A stretch of 64,000 bases of DNA from assembly GCA_030247885.1 (NCBI GenBank), contig JAPDRO010000009.1, positions 620,001-684,000 on the forward strand, read 5' to 3'. The notes under the pieces are model-generated. The model was not told the origin of the DNA. It saw nothing but the letters and a program-made list of their open reading frames with translations, and did no database searches. Made by a program: the position numbers and the translations under genes. Origin of the DNA: Taxawa tesnikishii (nom. ined.) (Eukaryota > Ascomycota > Dothideomycetes > Dothideales). Shown in pieces: positions 33,712-45,760 of this stretch (position 1 is its first letter; each line of letters begins with the position of its first letter).

Positions 33712-35004
33712 TTACGTGGAGCCCATGCGCAGTAACGCCTCGATTGCCTCACGCTCCTGAGACGTCTGATCCAAATCCATAGTAACAGTGTCGTTGCCGA
33801 CCTTGGCAAATCCTGAAGAAGAAGAGTATGATGATTGTTGATGTTGAAGATGCGGTGGCCGTTTTGGTGCGTAGCGCGCCTGAGGGGCTGATTTGGCCAG
33901 AAGAGTCGACCTGGCGCCACCTCCGCTAGAGGGTCGCCGAGAGTTATATACAGGGCTCGGGATGCATAGCAGGTTGTAGTCGCGTCTGATGCCACCAGTA
34001 GCAACCGTGGACATGGACGCCTTGCGAAGAGCCTCCTGGTCCATAGAGGCCCAGTCCTCTTCCTCCGTGTCGTCGTTGGAATCGGAAAGAGGATCCTCGG
34101 ACTCGTCGGAAAGGAGGGAACCGTCTAGCGACATCTTGTCCGCCTCGTGTTCGGCCATGTTCATATCCTCCATGGTCTCGTCGAAGTTGGAAGGGACAGA
34201 GGATCCGGTCCAGCTCTGCCCCGAATGTGCGTCCAGATGTCCGCCACGAGCCTTCGGAATCAGGAGGCCGGTGCCAGAACAAGAGACGGCATAGCTGCTC
34301 GGCTCACTCATTGGAGGAGAAAATTTGCCGTCCTGGTAGATATCCGTATCGGAGATGTTCGGCTGGCCCTTGTAGCGAGCACCCCAACGGCCCCAGCCAA
34401 CTTTCTCGAACTCCACACTCCCGTCTGGTCCTCCGCCGTTACGACTTTCCAGTGCAGCCACTATCAGCCTCCTCGCTTTTGCCGGGGGTATGCGGGAGAA
34501 GCCAGGAACAGTCTGAGTAAGGCAGGCGGTGACGTTGCGAATGGCCATGGAGCCCTGTCCGAGCATGATGGCTGGGAGGTATTGCTTGGCGAGGAGCGTG
34601 GAAGTAATGGACTCGGACGCGTCCAAGCCGGACAAGGCTCCCTTGCTGAGCGGAACGGGGGCGGTGTTCAGGAGGCGCGAGTGGTGTTGCGCCGCGGCAT
34701 GGTCTGCCGCATCTTGCAGCCCGACATCGCCGTCGATCTGAATGGGAGGAGGAGAGGAAAGCTCGCCACGCGAAACGTGGGCGGGAAGGTTCGGAGAGAC
34801 GGAGTTGGGCGGAGTAAGAGGGAGAGCCGCGTGCTTGGTAGCGTAGGCGGAGGAATGGCCGTTCTCGGTGGGGTTGCGGACACCGATAGACGGCGAGGGA
34901 GACGCGAGGGCCATGGTGATGGCAGAAGTTGCTGGTGGAGCCATTTGTAAAGGTTCGGCCTGGGCTGGTAGCTTCTCTATATGTGGAGATGAGTCAGAGA
35001 CCAT
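33712..35004 (-). CDS. STB3: Stb3-type putative Sin3-binding protein
   Basis: A single exon of 430 residues. The conserved domain (about residues 133-213) reads ITSTLLAKQYLPAIMLGQGS, then PGFSRIPPAKARRLIVAALE and FEKVGWGRWGARYKG, which is the putative Sin3-binding/Stb3 domain. Yeast Stb3 binds the ribosomal RNA processing element in growth-gene promoters and recruits Sin3/Rpd3 deacetylase. The remainder is disordered: an N-terminal Ser/Pro segment with LTPPNSVSP, an acidic Asp/Glu stretch (DESEDPLSDSNDDTEEED), and a conserved tail EREAIEALLRMGS. There is no frame problem. The start at 35004 is preferred over an upstream in-frame ATG at 35058; either is possible. The role is inferred from yeast. 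Confidence 0.88.
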   Translation of the reverse strand: MVSDSSPHIEKLPAQAEPLQMAPPATSAITMALASPSPSIGVRNPTENGHSSAYATKHAALPLTPPNSVSPNLPAHVSRGELSSPPPIQIDGDVGLQDAADHAAAQHHSRLLNTAPVPLSKGALSGLDASESITSTLLAKQYLPAIMLGQGSMAIRNVTACLTQTVPGFSRIPPAKARRLIVAALESRNGGGPDGSVEFEKVGWGRWGARYKGQPNISDTDIYQDGKFSPPMSEPSSYAVSCSGTGLLIPKARGGHLDAHSGQSWTGSSVPSNFDETMEDMNMAEHEADKMSLDGSLLSDESEDPLSDSNDDTEEEDWASMDQEALRKASMSTVATGGIRRDYNLLCIPSPVYNSRRPSSGGGARSTLLAKSAPQARYAPKRPPHLQHQQSSYSSSSGFAKVGNDTVTMDLDQTSQEREAIEALLRMGST

Positions 35005-36548
35005 GATGGCGGACGATGACGCGTGTATCGACGGGAAAGGGAGGGTCGGGCGAAACAAAGGGAAGCGCCCTCTTTGGTTATGCGAATGCTTTGGGTTATG
35101 CGACTCACTTCGACTGGCGAGAGAAGCTTCGAGTGCCTCGTGCGACGGTGGACAAGAGCCTGGTTGTTTGTGTGGTTGTCCGGTTCGGCGGATCAGCGCA
35201 ACGGAGCGGCTAGACGGGCTGTCTGTTCGAACTGTTCGGAATGTGAGCGGGTTGGAGCTGGGTTCAACGAGATCGTTGAAGAAGAAGAGGCAGGCAAGCA
35301 GCGGGCAGTGGCAGCGGGGCGATGGCGGGTTTTGATATGCGATGTCGGTGTTGTCGTCAGGTACAGTTGTAGCTGTGCCAGTTTGAGCAGGAGCGAGGCG
35401 TGGAGAGCGACTTGGATGTTATTGGCTGCCCAGCTACGCAATTGGGGAAAGGAGGGCTCGGCCAATGCAGCAGCTAGGCAGGAGCCTATTTTAGCTCGGC
35501 CGGGGATTGGGCACGCACCTCGCGAGCACGTGCTTTGTCCACAGCCATCCGTGAGGCCCTGCTTGCCCTGCTTGCCCTGCTTGCCCTGCTTGCCCTGTCT
35601 GCCCTGCCTGCCCTGCGTGATGTCCACCATGATTTGGATGCCCCTCATTCAGAAAATGCACGCTCTCGCCCAGAGCACCGTGAGAGGCTACAAGAAGACG
35701 TTTGTTGGTGAAGCAAGACAAGCCCTCCAACTGTCCCTTCACTCGACGAATTGCTGCAGCTGCAACGTCCGCGTTGCTTCTCCACCACCGTCCGACGACC
35801 GATACCGCGTACGTTATCTCTCGTCCGCACACCCACTCGTTGAGCACATGTGCCCTCTTAGCCACAGTGCCCTGCAGCCATCGCGACTTTCTCCGACCCT
35901 TTGTTCTTGGAGGGGTCCTTTGAGCTGCTCCCACGCGCTCGCATCACCTGCAGCCTAGCGACTTGGCCATCTGCACACCCCGCCGCCAGATCTGCCATAC
36001 ACCCGCCTGGGGACGGGAAAGAACAAAGAGGACCAGCCCCCATTAACCGAGAAAAGCAACCAGGAACCTCGTCTGACTTCCTCTTTTGCTTTCAGCGTGC
36101 ATCTCTCAAGCATAAGGAATTCCTAGGCTCCTCTCGCCGGTGTCTTTCTCGGAAGAATCGGTACAAAGTACAGAAAGACAAGTCTGTCGGGAAAAGGGCA
36201 GTAGCGTGACGCGATAGCCCTCCTCGCTCCCGTCTTCGCCGTGTATGCGTCTTGTTCCTACTCATCCATTCCTACTACGGCGATTCTGCTTGCAGAGTCC
36301 CCAATGTTGAGTTTCGAGCAAACGTTTTTCAGACCGCAAGGCGAACCTGATAGCCACGGAGATTCAACCGGACTACTGAAGCGCTCCATCCTTCAAGTAA
36401 GCATGCCACCAAGTGTCGGCAGACCATCCCATCAGGCCACCAACATGGCCATAAACCCGTGTTCCAAACTCTCTCTCGTCGCGTCCGAACTCAAGTCTGC
36501 CGTCTCGTTTTCCGCGCCGTGAGGCTCAGCCACGTAGCGAAAGCAACC
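35005..36548. other. Divergent intergenic region with a nonamer repeat
   Basis: 1.5 kb between the divergent Stb3-type and isochorismatase-fold genes. A long plus-strand open frame crosses it, but its only structure is a Pro-Cys-Leu repeat created by the nonamer tract, so I do not call it a gene. Two promoters are expected here. Confidence 0.55.
35557..35619 (+). repeat. Nine-base minisatellite, seven copies
   Basis: Seven tandem units of CCCTGCTTG, the last three with single changes (CCCTGTCTG, CCCTGCCTG, CCCTGCGTG). Located in the divergent promoter region, about 560 bases from the Stb3-type gene start. Confidence 0.92.
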
Positions 36549-37165
36549 ATGGTCAACCTCAGCCCTCACCCCTCACCCAGCAATCGTGATAGTCGATATG
36601 CAGAATGGCTTCTGCCACCCCTCGGGTACCTTTGGCAAACTAGGTCTTCCCACCTCCAACCACGCAGACGTTGTACCTGCGATAAACGCCCTTCGAACCC
36701 TCGGCCATAGTCACGACGTGCCCATAATCTTCCTCAGGTGGGCATTCAGGGCGGACTACTCCGATGCCGGCCTGGTACTCAAGACCATACCCATGCTGGA
36801 AGAAATGCAGGGTTTCGTCCGCGGGACATGGGATGCAGAGATTGTAGGATGAACTATTGCCAGATTCGACCGAAGGGGAGATGGTCATCGATAGGAACAG
36901 GACGACGGGGTTCTGGAATACAACCCTCCAAGAGAAGCTGACGGAGTTGAGGATCGACCAATTGATCGTCACAGGGGTTGGAACAAACGTGTGCGTTGAA
37001 TCCACCATGAGGGACGCTTTCACAAACGGCTGGGAGGTCGTAGTTGTCGAGGATGCAACGGCTACCACGAGTGACGAAGAGCATCGGATAAGCTTGAAGA
37101 ACATGCAATGGTTCGGGCGGATTGCGAGTGTAAAGGACATCGAGGCCGCGTTGGCGGCAGTGTAG
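36549..37165 (+). CDS. Isochorismatase-fold cysteine hydrolase
   Basis: A small hydrolase of the isochorismatase/nicotinamidase superfamily, about 204 residues. The catalytic aspartate lies in IVIVDMQNGFCHP, a basic/aromatic strand in VPIIFLRWAF, and the nucleophile cysteine in VTGVGTNVCVEST. Two frame changes are needed, each explained by one extra base: at C3 36576-36578 just before AIVIVDMQ, and at GG 36847-36848, where removing one G gives EIVDELLPDSTEGEMVI. With both, start to stop is a whole number of codons. The substrate (an amide or a vinyl ether) cannot be told from sequence. No signal peptide. Convergent with the peptidase gene 100 bases downstream. Confidence 0.82.
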
Positions 37166-37271
37166 TACATGTACCGTTTGCAGACAAGGATCTTGCAGTG
37201 GACCATGCCTAATGCTCCTCCACTGCAACAACATGCACCCATCTCGTTCTAGTCCCCCCTCCCCCCAGTCA

Positions 37272-39718
37272 CTAGAAGAAACCAGGTCCAAAACCGCCAC
37301 CGACAGCCTTCAGCCCCTTAGCAACTTGTTCTTGCGCACCCGTCAACATCCTCACCTCCCCATTGACTTGTACTTCGTCCTTGCCCGGCCCAAACGGAAC
37401 CACATCGGGCGTGCAAACTGTTCCCACAGGTGGCAAAATACCCCTATGCAGATAGTTTCTCAGGTGTTCCACAGTACACATCGAGAACGCTGCCACCGAG
37501 CAATGTCCCGGTCCATCCACCGTCAGCACCACACTGTCTTCGTATCCACGCGCCATCTTGTGCGCGCTTTCCACTGGCGTCACGGGATCCGCTGTGTTGC
37601 CGATCCAGAGGATGGGATGGGATGTCTTGCCACCCCAGGGCCCGACGAAGCGGTGGGCGGCGCGGAGCGGCCAGCCGATGCATTGGAGTTTGACCTGCGA
37701 CCAGATGGCACCGATGGTTGGAGAGAGACGCTCGAGGCTGTCGAGGTACTGGCGGAAGGCTGCTTTGGTCATGTTAGTAGTGACATCGCCGTCGCTGCAG
37801 AGGATGGCGATTTGGGCGGAACGGTCATTGATGGTGTTCTCTTTGGGTGCGAGGAAGGCAGACCTGTGACCCATGTGTCAGTCGGATCCATCAGGGATCA
37901 GAAGTAAGGAAAATGCGAAAGGCCAGACGTACTTCGTAGCCGTTGACTGCAGAAGTCGCATGTGGACTTCGTGGCTTAGATGTCCCACTTTCTGGCCTTT
38001 CCCTATCTCGGCAAGCATCTCGGCTAGGATAGGGAACATCATATTGGGGTTGTACAAGGACACGGCGAAAACCAATCGTACTTGGCTGTACGTGATGACT
38101 TCCGGGTTTGGTCCCAGTACTGGAAGAGGGTTGTGATACAGATTTGTTATGATGTCAAAGACCCTTTCACTGACGCCCTCGGCGGTGGAGCCCTCGTGTG
38201 CCAAAGGACAACCAGAAGGCCCTACTCGAGCGCAATGGTGATAGAAGGCGTTCACGTCCTTCTCGGTGTCCGCCAGGTTGTCGTACCAGAGATTCGCTGT
38301 GTAGTCTTCAGCATCGACCACTCCGTCCAGCACCAAGCGCTCAATTCTGTTTGGATACATTGCAGCGAATGTTGCACCTAGGTATGTCCCACTGCTGAGT
38401 GTCAGCTTTGGGGGTAAACAGGTAGCCGGCATGGCCAAACTTACTAAGAGAAGCCCCAATATTGAATCTTTTCCTGGCCGGGCCTGTGCTTAAGAGATTG
38501 AGGGACTTTGACAGCGACTTTACCTCCGGAACCCTTCGACAACAAGCGCTTCGCTTCTTGCTCCCTCCAGAGACCATGCGCTTCAGTCAGTTGAAGCATG
38601 TCCGTCGCCGCGGAAGCAGTCGACACAAAGTGCTTGATATCTTCGTCACCGACACGCTCGCAGCTAGAGCCAACAGCGTGCGACATGGACCACAATCTTC
38701 CAAGCGCGGCGTCAGAAGAGGTCACGACACCTTCCTCCTCGATACGGGCGGCCCAAATCTGATACCGTTCAGAATCGTTGAAACAATGCACCGCAGGTTT
38801 CGACAGGCGGATTCCGCGCGGATCAAAACTAATCAAATCGAAGAATTTGGCACCCGGTACCTCTGCAGGGGAATCCACAAGGATCCGGAGAGCATCGCCC
38901 GTTCCTTGCACAAGTCCAACACCGGATCCGCCTGGTCCGCCCGGGTTGAAGATGATTGCTCCACCGTAGTAGGGGGACGTGATAGGGACTGTGGCAGGCT
39001 TCCTAATGACGGCCAGGCTGATCTTTTCGTCCGTTGAGCCGTTGAAGTAGTCGCGCGGCAATTCAAGGCGCGCGCATTGGAAACCATCGTAGCATGGCTG
39101 ATACTGTAGATAGGGTAGCGTTGGAAGCTGAGCGAGTTAGCGTTTGCCGTTGCGGTGTGGAGATACCCCGATGGACGTTAGAGAAGGGAAAAGAATATGC
39201 AAATGCAGGCTGTTCGTAAGACCGTGTACGCAGAGTTACCGGTCTGTTCCCAATGCTGGTTCGACGTAGAGTAGCATAAGCAATGTGTATGCTGCGCATA
39301 TCCATACTGCTTTGTGTGACGTTTTACACTGGTCAAATTCATGGGCCAGCACCTTGCCGCACCCGAGGCCGTGAGGTAGCAGTGTCTTGCTTGCTACCGA
39401 AGAACGCAACATCCATTGGCACTGCTTGCTCGGGCATACGCAAAGGCGTCATAACAAAACAGGACACAGCAGACTAACCTTGTCCCAATCTTCGTCCGAT
39501 TGAATAGGTGCATGGTGCTTGCGGGCAGGTTTCCAGCGCCAGATGTTGACCGGGACAACAAGCGGACCAACAAAGAGCCTAACAGCAACCAAAATCAAGA
39601 TGGTAGAGAAAACTAGCCGCCTGAGGAGACGAGCTTTGAATGCTTTCCTGCTTTGGTGCTTTGTCATTGGCGGTACTTCGCGTTGCGAGCAAGCGCATGC
39701 TCCGTATCCGTGAGACAT
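37272..39718 (-). CDS. Membrane-anchored serine peptidase, TAP-like alpha/beta hydrolase (S33)
   Basis: Exons 39718-39479, 39127-38445, 38391-37933 and 37863-37272; 657 residues without frame change. A short basic N-terminus and one membrane helix (LVFSTILILVAVRLFVG, about residues 35-55 from this start) are followed by a lumenal or extracellular catalytic part. Marks of the tripeptidyl aminopeptidase-like group: FDGFQCARLELP-type opening, oxyanion motif GGPGGSG, nucleophile elbow GFSYG (assembled across an intron), acid in GNTADPVTP and histidine in DGPGHCS, plus the TAP C-terminal domain. The first intron is long (351 nt). The start at 39667 (MTKHQ) is an alternative. It likely trims peptides at the cell surface or in the secretory route. 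Confidence 0.9.
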
Positions 39719-40336
39719 AACGCGCTTTTCCTCAAGGTCTTTCCCTGACATTGCTGATGGCACGAGTGGGAGAAAGAAGGAAACTTGTGGGCAATCGGAA
39801 GCTGACATACAGGCCCCAAGGCAGCAGTATACACGAGAATGAGAATGAGGGGTATCTACCGTACCAAGGGGAGGATATGCAGATATGGAAGGAGCTAGCC
39901 TCCTTCCCTTCCTTCTGCCGAGCGAGCGGGCTTCGGGGCCAATTAGGATGAGAAGAAATGCAGAGCATGGCTGGGGAGGAACAAGTTCCCTGTCAACCGC
40001 AAACAGCCTTGTTATCGGACAAGATGCACACGCACATCTTTATACAACAGCGAGACGCAAGGGCGCTTGGTAAAGAAGCTCTTCGGGAAATAGTCGACGT
40101 TAATCTGTCTCGGAGAATGGAGATGGATGATTGATGACCTTTCTCCTGACTGGCCGGCGTCCCGCAGCACCGGTAATCAATAGGCTAAGCTTTCCAGCAA
40201 TCGGCGCCCCGCCCTCAGCCGCGGGACATTTGAGCATCTCCCACCCGCCTCGCACGTTCGAAAGGTGTACTGCCTTTGAAACATTCACCTTCACTTGGTT
40301 CCCTCACCTTCCTTCCTTCCTCTTTTGTCACGCGCA
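39719..40336. promoter_or_regulatory. Divergent promoter region of the S33 peptidase and biotin synthase
   Basis: 618 bases between two divergent starts, with a C/T-rich leader just before the biotin synthase ATG (CTTCCTTCCTCTTTTG). No TATA box was assigned. Confidence 0.55.
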
Positions 40337-41648
40337 ATGGCACTCGCGGTCGCTCCCAGACGGGCCGTCCGGTCTCTACAGCAATTCTCGCGCTCCTTCA
40401 GCACAGTCGTTGACGACCGGTTAACATCGATCGCCGGCTCCAGCCCGCTGCAGCGGTCAGGAAGTATCCTGGAAGAGGCCCTTCAAGCAACCGCACCAAG
40501 GCACAATTGGACCAGGGATGAGATCAGGGAGGTCTACAACACGCCGCTCATGGAGCTGGCACACCAATCCGTACGAGAACACCTCTCAATCGGACCAATG
40601 CCACACAAAGACTGATGCATGGCGACACAACAGGGTGCCCTTCACCGGCGATTCCACTCTCCTTCTGCCGTGCAGATGTGCACTCTCATGAACATCAAGA
40701 CTGGTGGATGCTCAGAAGACTGCTCGTACTGCGCACAGTCCTCCCGGTACAACACCGGCCTCAAAGCCACCAAGATGAGCCCCGTCGACGAAGTCCTCAA
40801 GGCCGCCCGCATCGCCAAGGACAATGGCAGCACCCGGTTCTGCATGGGTGCGGCATGGAGAGACATGCGTGGCCGGAAGACCAGCTTGAAGAACGTCAAG
40901 GCCATGGTTGAAGGCGTGCGAGCTATGGACATGGAGGTCTGCGTCACGCTCGGCATGATCGACCAGACTCAGGTAAGTCTACGTTGACACTGAGTTTCAA
41001 AAGCAGACCTGACAGGTTGTTTAGGCAGAGGAACTCAAGGAGGCAGGGTTGACCGCCTACAACCACAACCTCGACACCTCACGTGAGCACTATCCATCCG
41101 TTATTACCACTAGAACCTACGATGAGCGCCTGCAAACTCTTGCCAACGTGCGGAACGCCGGTATCAACGTCTGTTCTGGCGGTATCCTCGGTCTGGGCGA
41201 GAAGCCAGAAGACCACGTCGGACTGATCCACACTGTCGGCACGCTTCCCTCTCACCCCGAATCGTTCCCCGTCAACGCCCTCGTTCCCATCAAGGGCACC
41301 CCGCTCGGCGATGACCCGAAGCGCAAGCGCATCAGCTTCGATGCTATCCTTCGCACCATCGCAACCGCACGTATTGTCATGCCCGCAACCATCATCCGCA
41401 TCGCAGCCGGTAGGACGACCATGAGCGAGGCGGAGCAGATCCTGTGCTTCTCGGCCGGTGCCAATGCCGTCTTCACCGGGGAGAAGATGTTGACGACGGA
41501 TTGCAACGGCTGGGACGAGGACAAGGCCATGTTTGAGAAGTACGGCCTCAGGCCTATGAAGAGCTTTGAGAGGGGCGGCTACAGGGAAGTCAAGGTGCAT
41601 GATATGTTCCCTGAGGTCGAGCAGGCCAAGCAGGAGACTGTGGCGTGA
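40337..41648 (+). CDS. BIO2: Biotin synthase (radical SAM), mitochondrial
   Basis: Inserts sulfur into dethiobiotin to make biotin. Exons 40337-40570, 40634-40972 and 41025-41648; introns of 63 and 52 nt; 398 residues, frame intact. The radical-SAM cluster motif CSEDCSYC binds the 4Fe-4S cluster. The 2Fe-2S ligands are in VCVTLG, NVCSGG and IRIAAGR. The N-terminus (MALAVAPRRAVRSLQQFSRSFS) is basic, hydroxylated and lacks acids, a typical mitochondrial presequence, which favours this ATG over the in-frame 40295. The conserved segments HRRFHxPSAVQ and AYNHNLDTSREHYP are unmistakable. The other biotin genes are not in the window. Confidence 0.97.
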
Positions 41649-42673
41649 TTGCTGGAAGGAACGGCATTGGAAAGGCGCAAATAGAAGGGAGGGAAGGCGA
41701 ACGGTGCTGGAGGATATTTGGTCTGAAAAGGATAGAAACGATATGAACACCCAGAAATATTCGCGTTGCAAACCATTGCAAACCGATGCATGTCCAGTAT
41801 TATGACAACTACCTACAAGCTAATCAGTGCTAAACCCTTCTACGCAGTGCATCCACTATCCAAACCATATGCTTGGGTTGCTCTGAAAGCAGAAATTGCC
41901 CACTGTAAACGTTGTTGCCCGCTGTTTACCTTACGGTGAACAAGTTCCATGGTCCTAACAGAAGTTAATGTAGTTCATGCTTGGTAGCCTTTGTTTGGTG
42001 TAGTCCCAGCCAGTTGGCTGCACTGATCGAGACGCTTTGCCATCAAATGCATGATAAACTGGTGAGGAGGCCCAGCGTCTTGTGACCGTGCCACGTCAAA
42101 TCGGCTGTAGCCTGTGATTCTGGACCGGTGAAGGATATGTACCTGCACCAGCCCCGAGTAGAGCGAGATGACGGGAACTTGCCGATCTCGTTTGCCGCTA
42201 TCTGCGTACATGTAACCAATACCGCGGCTTCATGCAGCCGATTGGGGACTGATTGTCTGAAAATCGTTGCCTTCTTTTATGAGCTGACGTTTGATGCGAG
42301 TTGCTATAGCCCTCTGAAGATACATTGAAGCAGTGAGACGGGCTGTCCTTTGGCTGGGAATCATAGAAGCTCTCACAGCCCCTTAATGCCTTGTGCAACT
42401 CCGCATTGTGTACAGTTTGATTGGCAATGGCTTCCGCTACGGCTTGGATATGGGATGATTGCTCGGCGTACAGGCTTACGAAGGATGCCCTTGAGGACAC
42501 CTCAAACCCGACATCAGGTGGAATTACAAAACGTTTCACTCCGAGGTTAGCATAGCTTGAACGTCCTTAATATGAGTGCAACTCATCAGACTCTAGCTTT
42601 GCGCAGGAGAAACCTACAGGCTTTAGATTCCACGGAAGTTGACAGAAGTGAGGCCGCAAGCATGTGAACAACC
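41649..42673. other. Intergenic region
   Basis: About 1 kb between biotin synthase and the CorA-like gene, AT-richer than the surroundings. No gene supported. Confidence 0.6.
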
Positions 42674-44961
42674 ATGGAACCGCTTTCAACCGAAAGCTAC
42701 AAGCCAGCAAGAGAAACGAACTTTGTACACGACACGACGGGTACCTCGAAGCTGAATCCGAATGATCAGGCCAGGGATGGCAGGCAGGACATGGGGCTTG
42801 GCTTGGAAAATGGGGCTGTGTTTTGTTTCGAGGTGCCCCGGCGGCAGACCTCCCTCCATGCATTCAATCAAACGATCAGTCGAACCCTTCTCTGTTCCTC
42901 ACTCAGCCACGACGGTGCAATGCAGGATCAGCTGGTTCAAGATATCAGTGCGATTCCCCCATTACATATCGAGCGTCTCCCCGGTGAAAAGTCTCTCGTA
43001 TGTTCATTAAATCATCTGTGAACCCCACGCTCATGGATGAGTTCATGCGTTCTTGCAGTCTTTCGGAGCACTGATCCAAGAACCTGCTGTCCCAAGCTAC
43101 ATACTGGCACCGTCTCGACGCGTACTATTCGAGACTCGACGAGAAGCAGCAATCATTGTTTCTCGATGAAGCTAAAGCGATGCTGCATGTGGTAGAGCGG
43201 TCAAGCAAGGATCAGCTCTGTTTTAGCTACTATATGCTGAGCTATGCTGAGCAATGCAGAAGCAGTACGGCAGCACCTTCGGATGCACAACAGGCTGCCG
43301 CAAACGGATCCTTTGATTAGGTTCATGTAAGCATGCAGTTCTTCAGCCGAGGATTCTCTAATGAAAAGTAGATTCGTGACTGCTCCGAACGCGCAAGACC
43401 GGTTGCAGGTGACACGTGAGATGCTGACACTTGTGTTCACTTATCACCAGCTTATGGCACCTTTCTTGGACTTCTTGTTTGCCTTTCAAGACTATGCCAG
43501 TGACTTCCATTTCAGCGAATTTAGAGCCGAAGATCACCTGTTTGAGAATGAACGACGCCTGAAATTCCAGCACTGGGTCGTTCTGGGCAGTACTTTCAGA
43601 TGTGTTACAGTTTGAGGTCCGTCGAGACGCAGAACACTCTCCCAAGTTGGCCTTGGTCTATCAGACAAGCCGCAGTGTATCACTCATTCGATGTACATAC
43701 CGGCAGAGCTGTGTGGGTTATCATCAAAGCTAATCAACTTTTGCGGGAACGGATCATGCACACCACGGGTCACTCCGATAGTCGCCCAACTGCCTCAGAT
43801 GACTCAATCGAGGACGGCCTTGCCTCAGCTTTGTCGACGCATCTCCTCCTTTGCGATTGGGCAGTCGAGAGTTGGCGATGGTATATCAGCTTTTTGGAGG
43901 AGGAAATCCAGATGAAAACCAGGACTACAGTGGCAGCCATTGCTAGAGGACAGTTCAGATCAGACATTGAGAACACATTCGCGGCCTTTGAAACGGGCGG
44001 CTCGGCCACAGAAACGATGCACCCGTTTCTGGAAAAACTGCGGCCTACAAGGACAGAGTCTTTCGCAGACAAGGTGACGGATTATACATCAAAACTTTTG
44101 TTCCAGACATCTCGCCGTTCTACTGATCGAACGAGTTCGACTATCGGTTCAGATATAACAGAGCATGAAAAGCAGCCAGCGGCGGCTGGCCACTCATTTT
44201 CATTTGATGATTTCCAAGAGTCCAGAGGTTCGAAGAAAAGGCAAACGAGATACTTCTCGTCTTGAGTGCGAACGAAGTAATCTTATCAAAGCTGAGAGAA
44301 CATTACGTGGCGCCCATTCAATCGGGAGGATGCGCTCACATACTCAATGCCGACTGTCAGAGACGTATTGTCCAATTCGAGAGGAGAGTTCTCGGCTTCG
44401 AAAGCGAACTCAGATTGGAGCAATCGCGAGCAAGAGTATTACTTCGCTTGGTCGCCGATCGAAAGAGTCTGGTCAGTCAATGCAAAAGTCTCACTCTCGT
44501 TTACACCACGCTAACGCATTCCAGCTGTATGAGATCCTCCAATATCGAGACATGGAGGCTAGCAAATACCTTGCTTACAAGGCTCAAAGGTCTGCTAATA
44601 GTATGGAAATCATGATCCGTAAGATGCAGGATATCGCGCAGAAAACCGCTCAAGAGACATTGTCAATGCGGATCATCACTTTGGTAACCCTGTTCTTTCT
44701 CCCTGGGACGTTCGTATCTGTGAGTACTCCTGACCAGGAGCTTTTGCTCTATATGAATGCTGACCATTGTAGACTTTGATGAGCACCGATATCGTTCGTT
44801 TCGAGATTGATGAAACCGGATCCCACGAAATGTACCAGGGCAAAGCGCTTCGCCTTTTTCTTGCTATCAGTTTGCCCATGACGGCGGTAACATTCATCTG
44901 CTGGTATGGTTTCTATAAGTACTCCAAGAAGCGGTCACAAGTGAAAGAATCAACAGCTTGA
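42674..44961 (+). CDS. Fungal CorA-like membrane protein, frame disturbed
   Basis: Belongs to the large fungal family of CorA-like Mg2+ transporter proteins. Best exons: 42674-42997, 43081-43326, 43369-44471, 44525-44719, 44773-44961. Visible parts: an N-terminal domain with YWHRLDAYYSRLDEKQ, the mid segment WSIRQAAVYHSFDVHTG, a coiled region ending VLLRLVADRKSL, then SMRIITLVTLFFLPGTFVS|TLMSTDIVRF and a second membrane helix. The GMN motif of true CorA channels is absent, as usual in this fungal group. Three frame changes are needed (one extra base near 43310; one missing near 43573 and near 44220); with them the exons sum to 685 residues. Errors are likely, but because this family is multi-copy and the next region is decayed, real pseudogenisation is not excluded. 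Confidence 0.75.
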
Positions 44962-45314
44962 TCCGGTGATTTGAATGGCCCGAAGTGGTGATTCGAGGCA
45001 TCGCAACCCTTGCACAGCATTGTTCTCCTCAGAGCTACGTTCCTGGGTACTTTAGATCCAGTGTCGAGATCCTGACGGCATTGAATTGCTCTTTGTTAAA
45101 ACGATGATCCCGAAACCTCCCTTCGTGGTAAGCAAAGAAGTCAACTCCTGACGACACTCATCTCACGATCGTTTGCTGGGGTTACTGATATGAATCTTCA
45201 GTTTAGACCCCTACTTCGATAATACATACCTAATCAAGAGAGCACTTCCAGGTGATTGTCTCTAGGCCGAGTTGCTAAACGGGTGTTGCAGCCTCGAGGG
45301 AACTTCACCTAGAC

Positions 45315-45760
45315 CCCTCAGCGTTTATGTCTTCACCGATGGGAAATAGCAACCTCGTTGCGATGTGAAGACTGACATCAGAGGATAAGCTAGAAAGCTA
45401 AAGGACATCAACCGCCCTAAAGATGTTGGGATGCAATTCATCCGGTTTGGAAACAACCCGCATGGCATGGAGAAGCTCCAAGAACTGGTTTCCAAGGTAA
45501 AACTTGAGGTTGAAATGTTCGTCTTCTTATCCTACAATTTCTTTCAGAAGGAATCTGCTAACTCTCCCGATGCTCAGAGATATCGTTGACACGGAGCCTT
45601 ACGAGAATGGAATGTCTGGAAGATGCTTCTCGGAGCTGTGGATGAGCGGTTTGATAACGATGAAGACGGATCAGATAAGGACATTACCACGGACGCAAAT
45701 GCAGCAACAATGTCTTCTCCGGTGGCTATTCCGCCGTCATCACCTCACCGACGGTAATAC
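45315..45760 (+). pseudogene. Decayed vWA-type domain of a fungal protein family
   Basis: The frame from about 45315 reads SVYVFTDGK, then, past in-frame stops, PKDVGMQFIRFGNNPHGMEKLQEL, a likely 50-nt intron (GTAAAA to TTTCAG, 45498-45547), and RDIVDTEPYENG with NVWKMLLGAVDERFDND in a shifted frame. This is the C-terminal half of the vWA-like domain common in large ascomycete proteins (TDG strand, IQFIRFG, DIVDT). No upstream half is present before the CorA-like gene, so the copy is truncated as well as interrupted by at least two stops. Stops from TGG or CAA/CAG codons would fit repeat-induced point mutation, but this cannot be proved from one copy. Confidence 0.6.

Noticed and set aside
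35023-35958. Long plus-strand open frame with Pro-Cys-Leu repeats
   Set aside because: The repeat comes from the nonamer tract, the rest has no motif, and the frame overlaps the Stb3-type gene start on the other strand.
36845-36865. A 20-nt GT..AG segment as an intron in the isochorismatase-fold gene
   Set aside because: Far below the minimum fungal intron length and without a branch site; one extra base explains the frame change.
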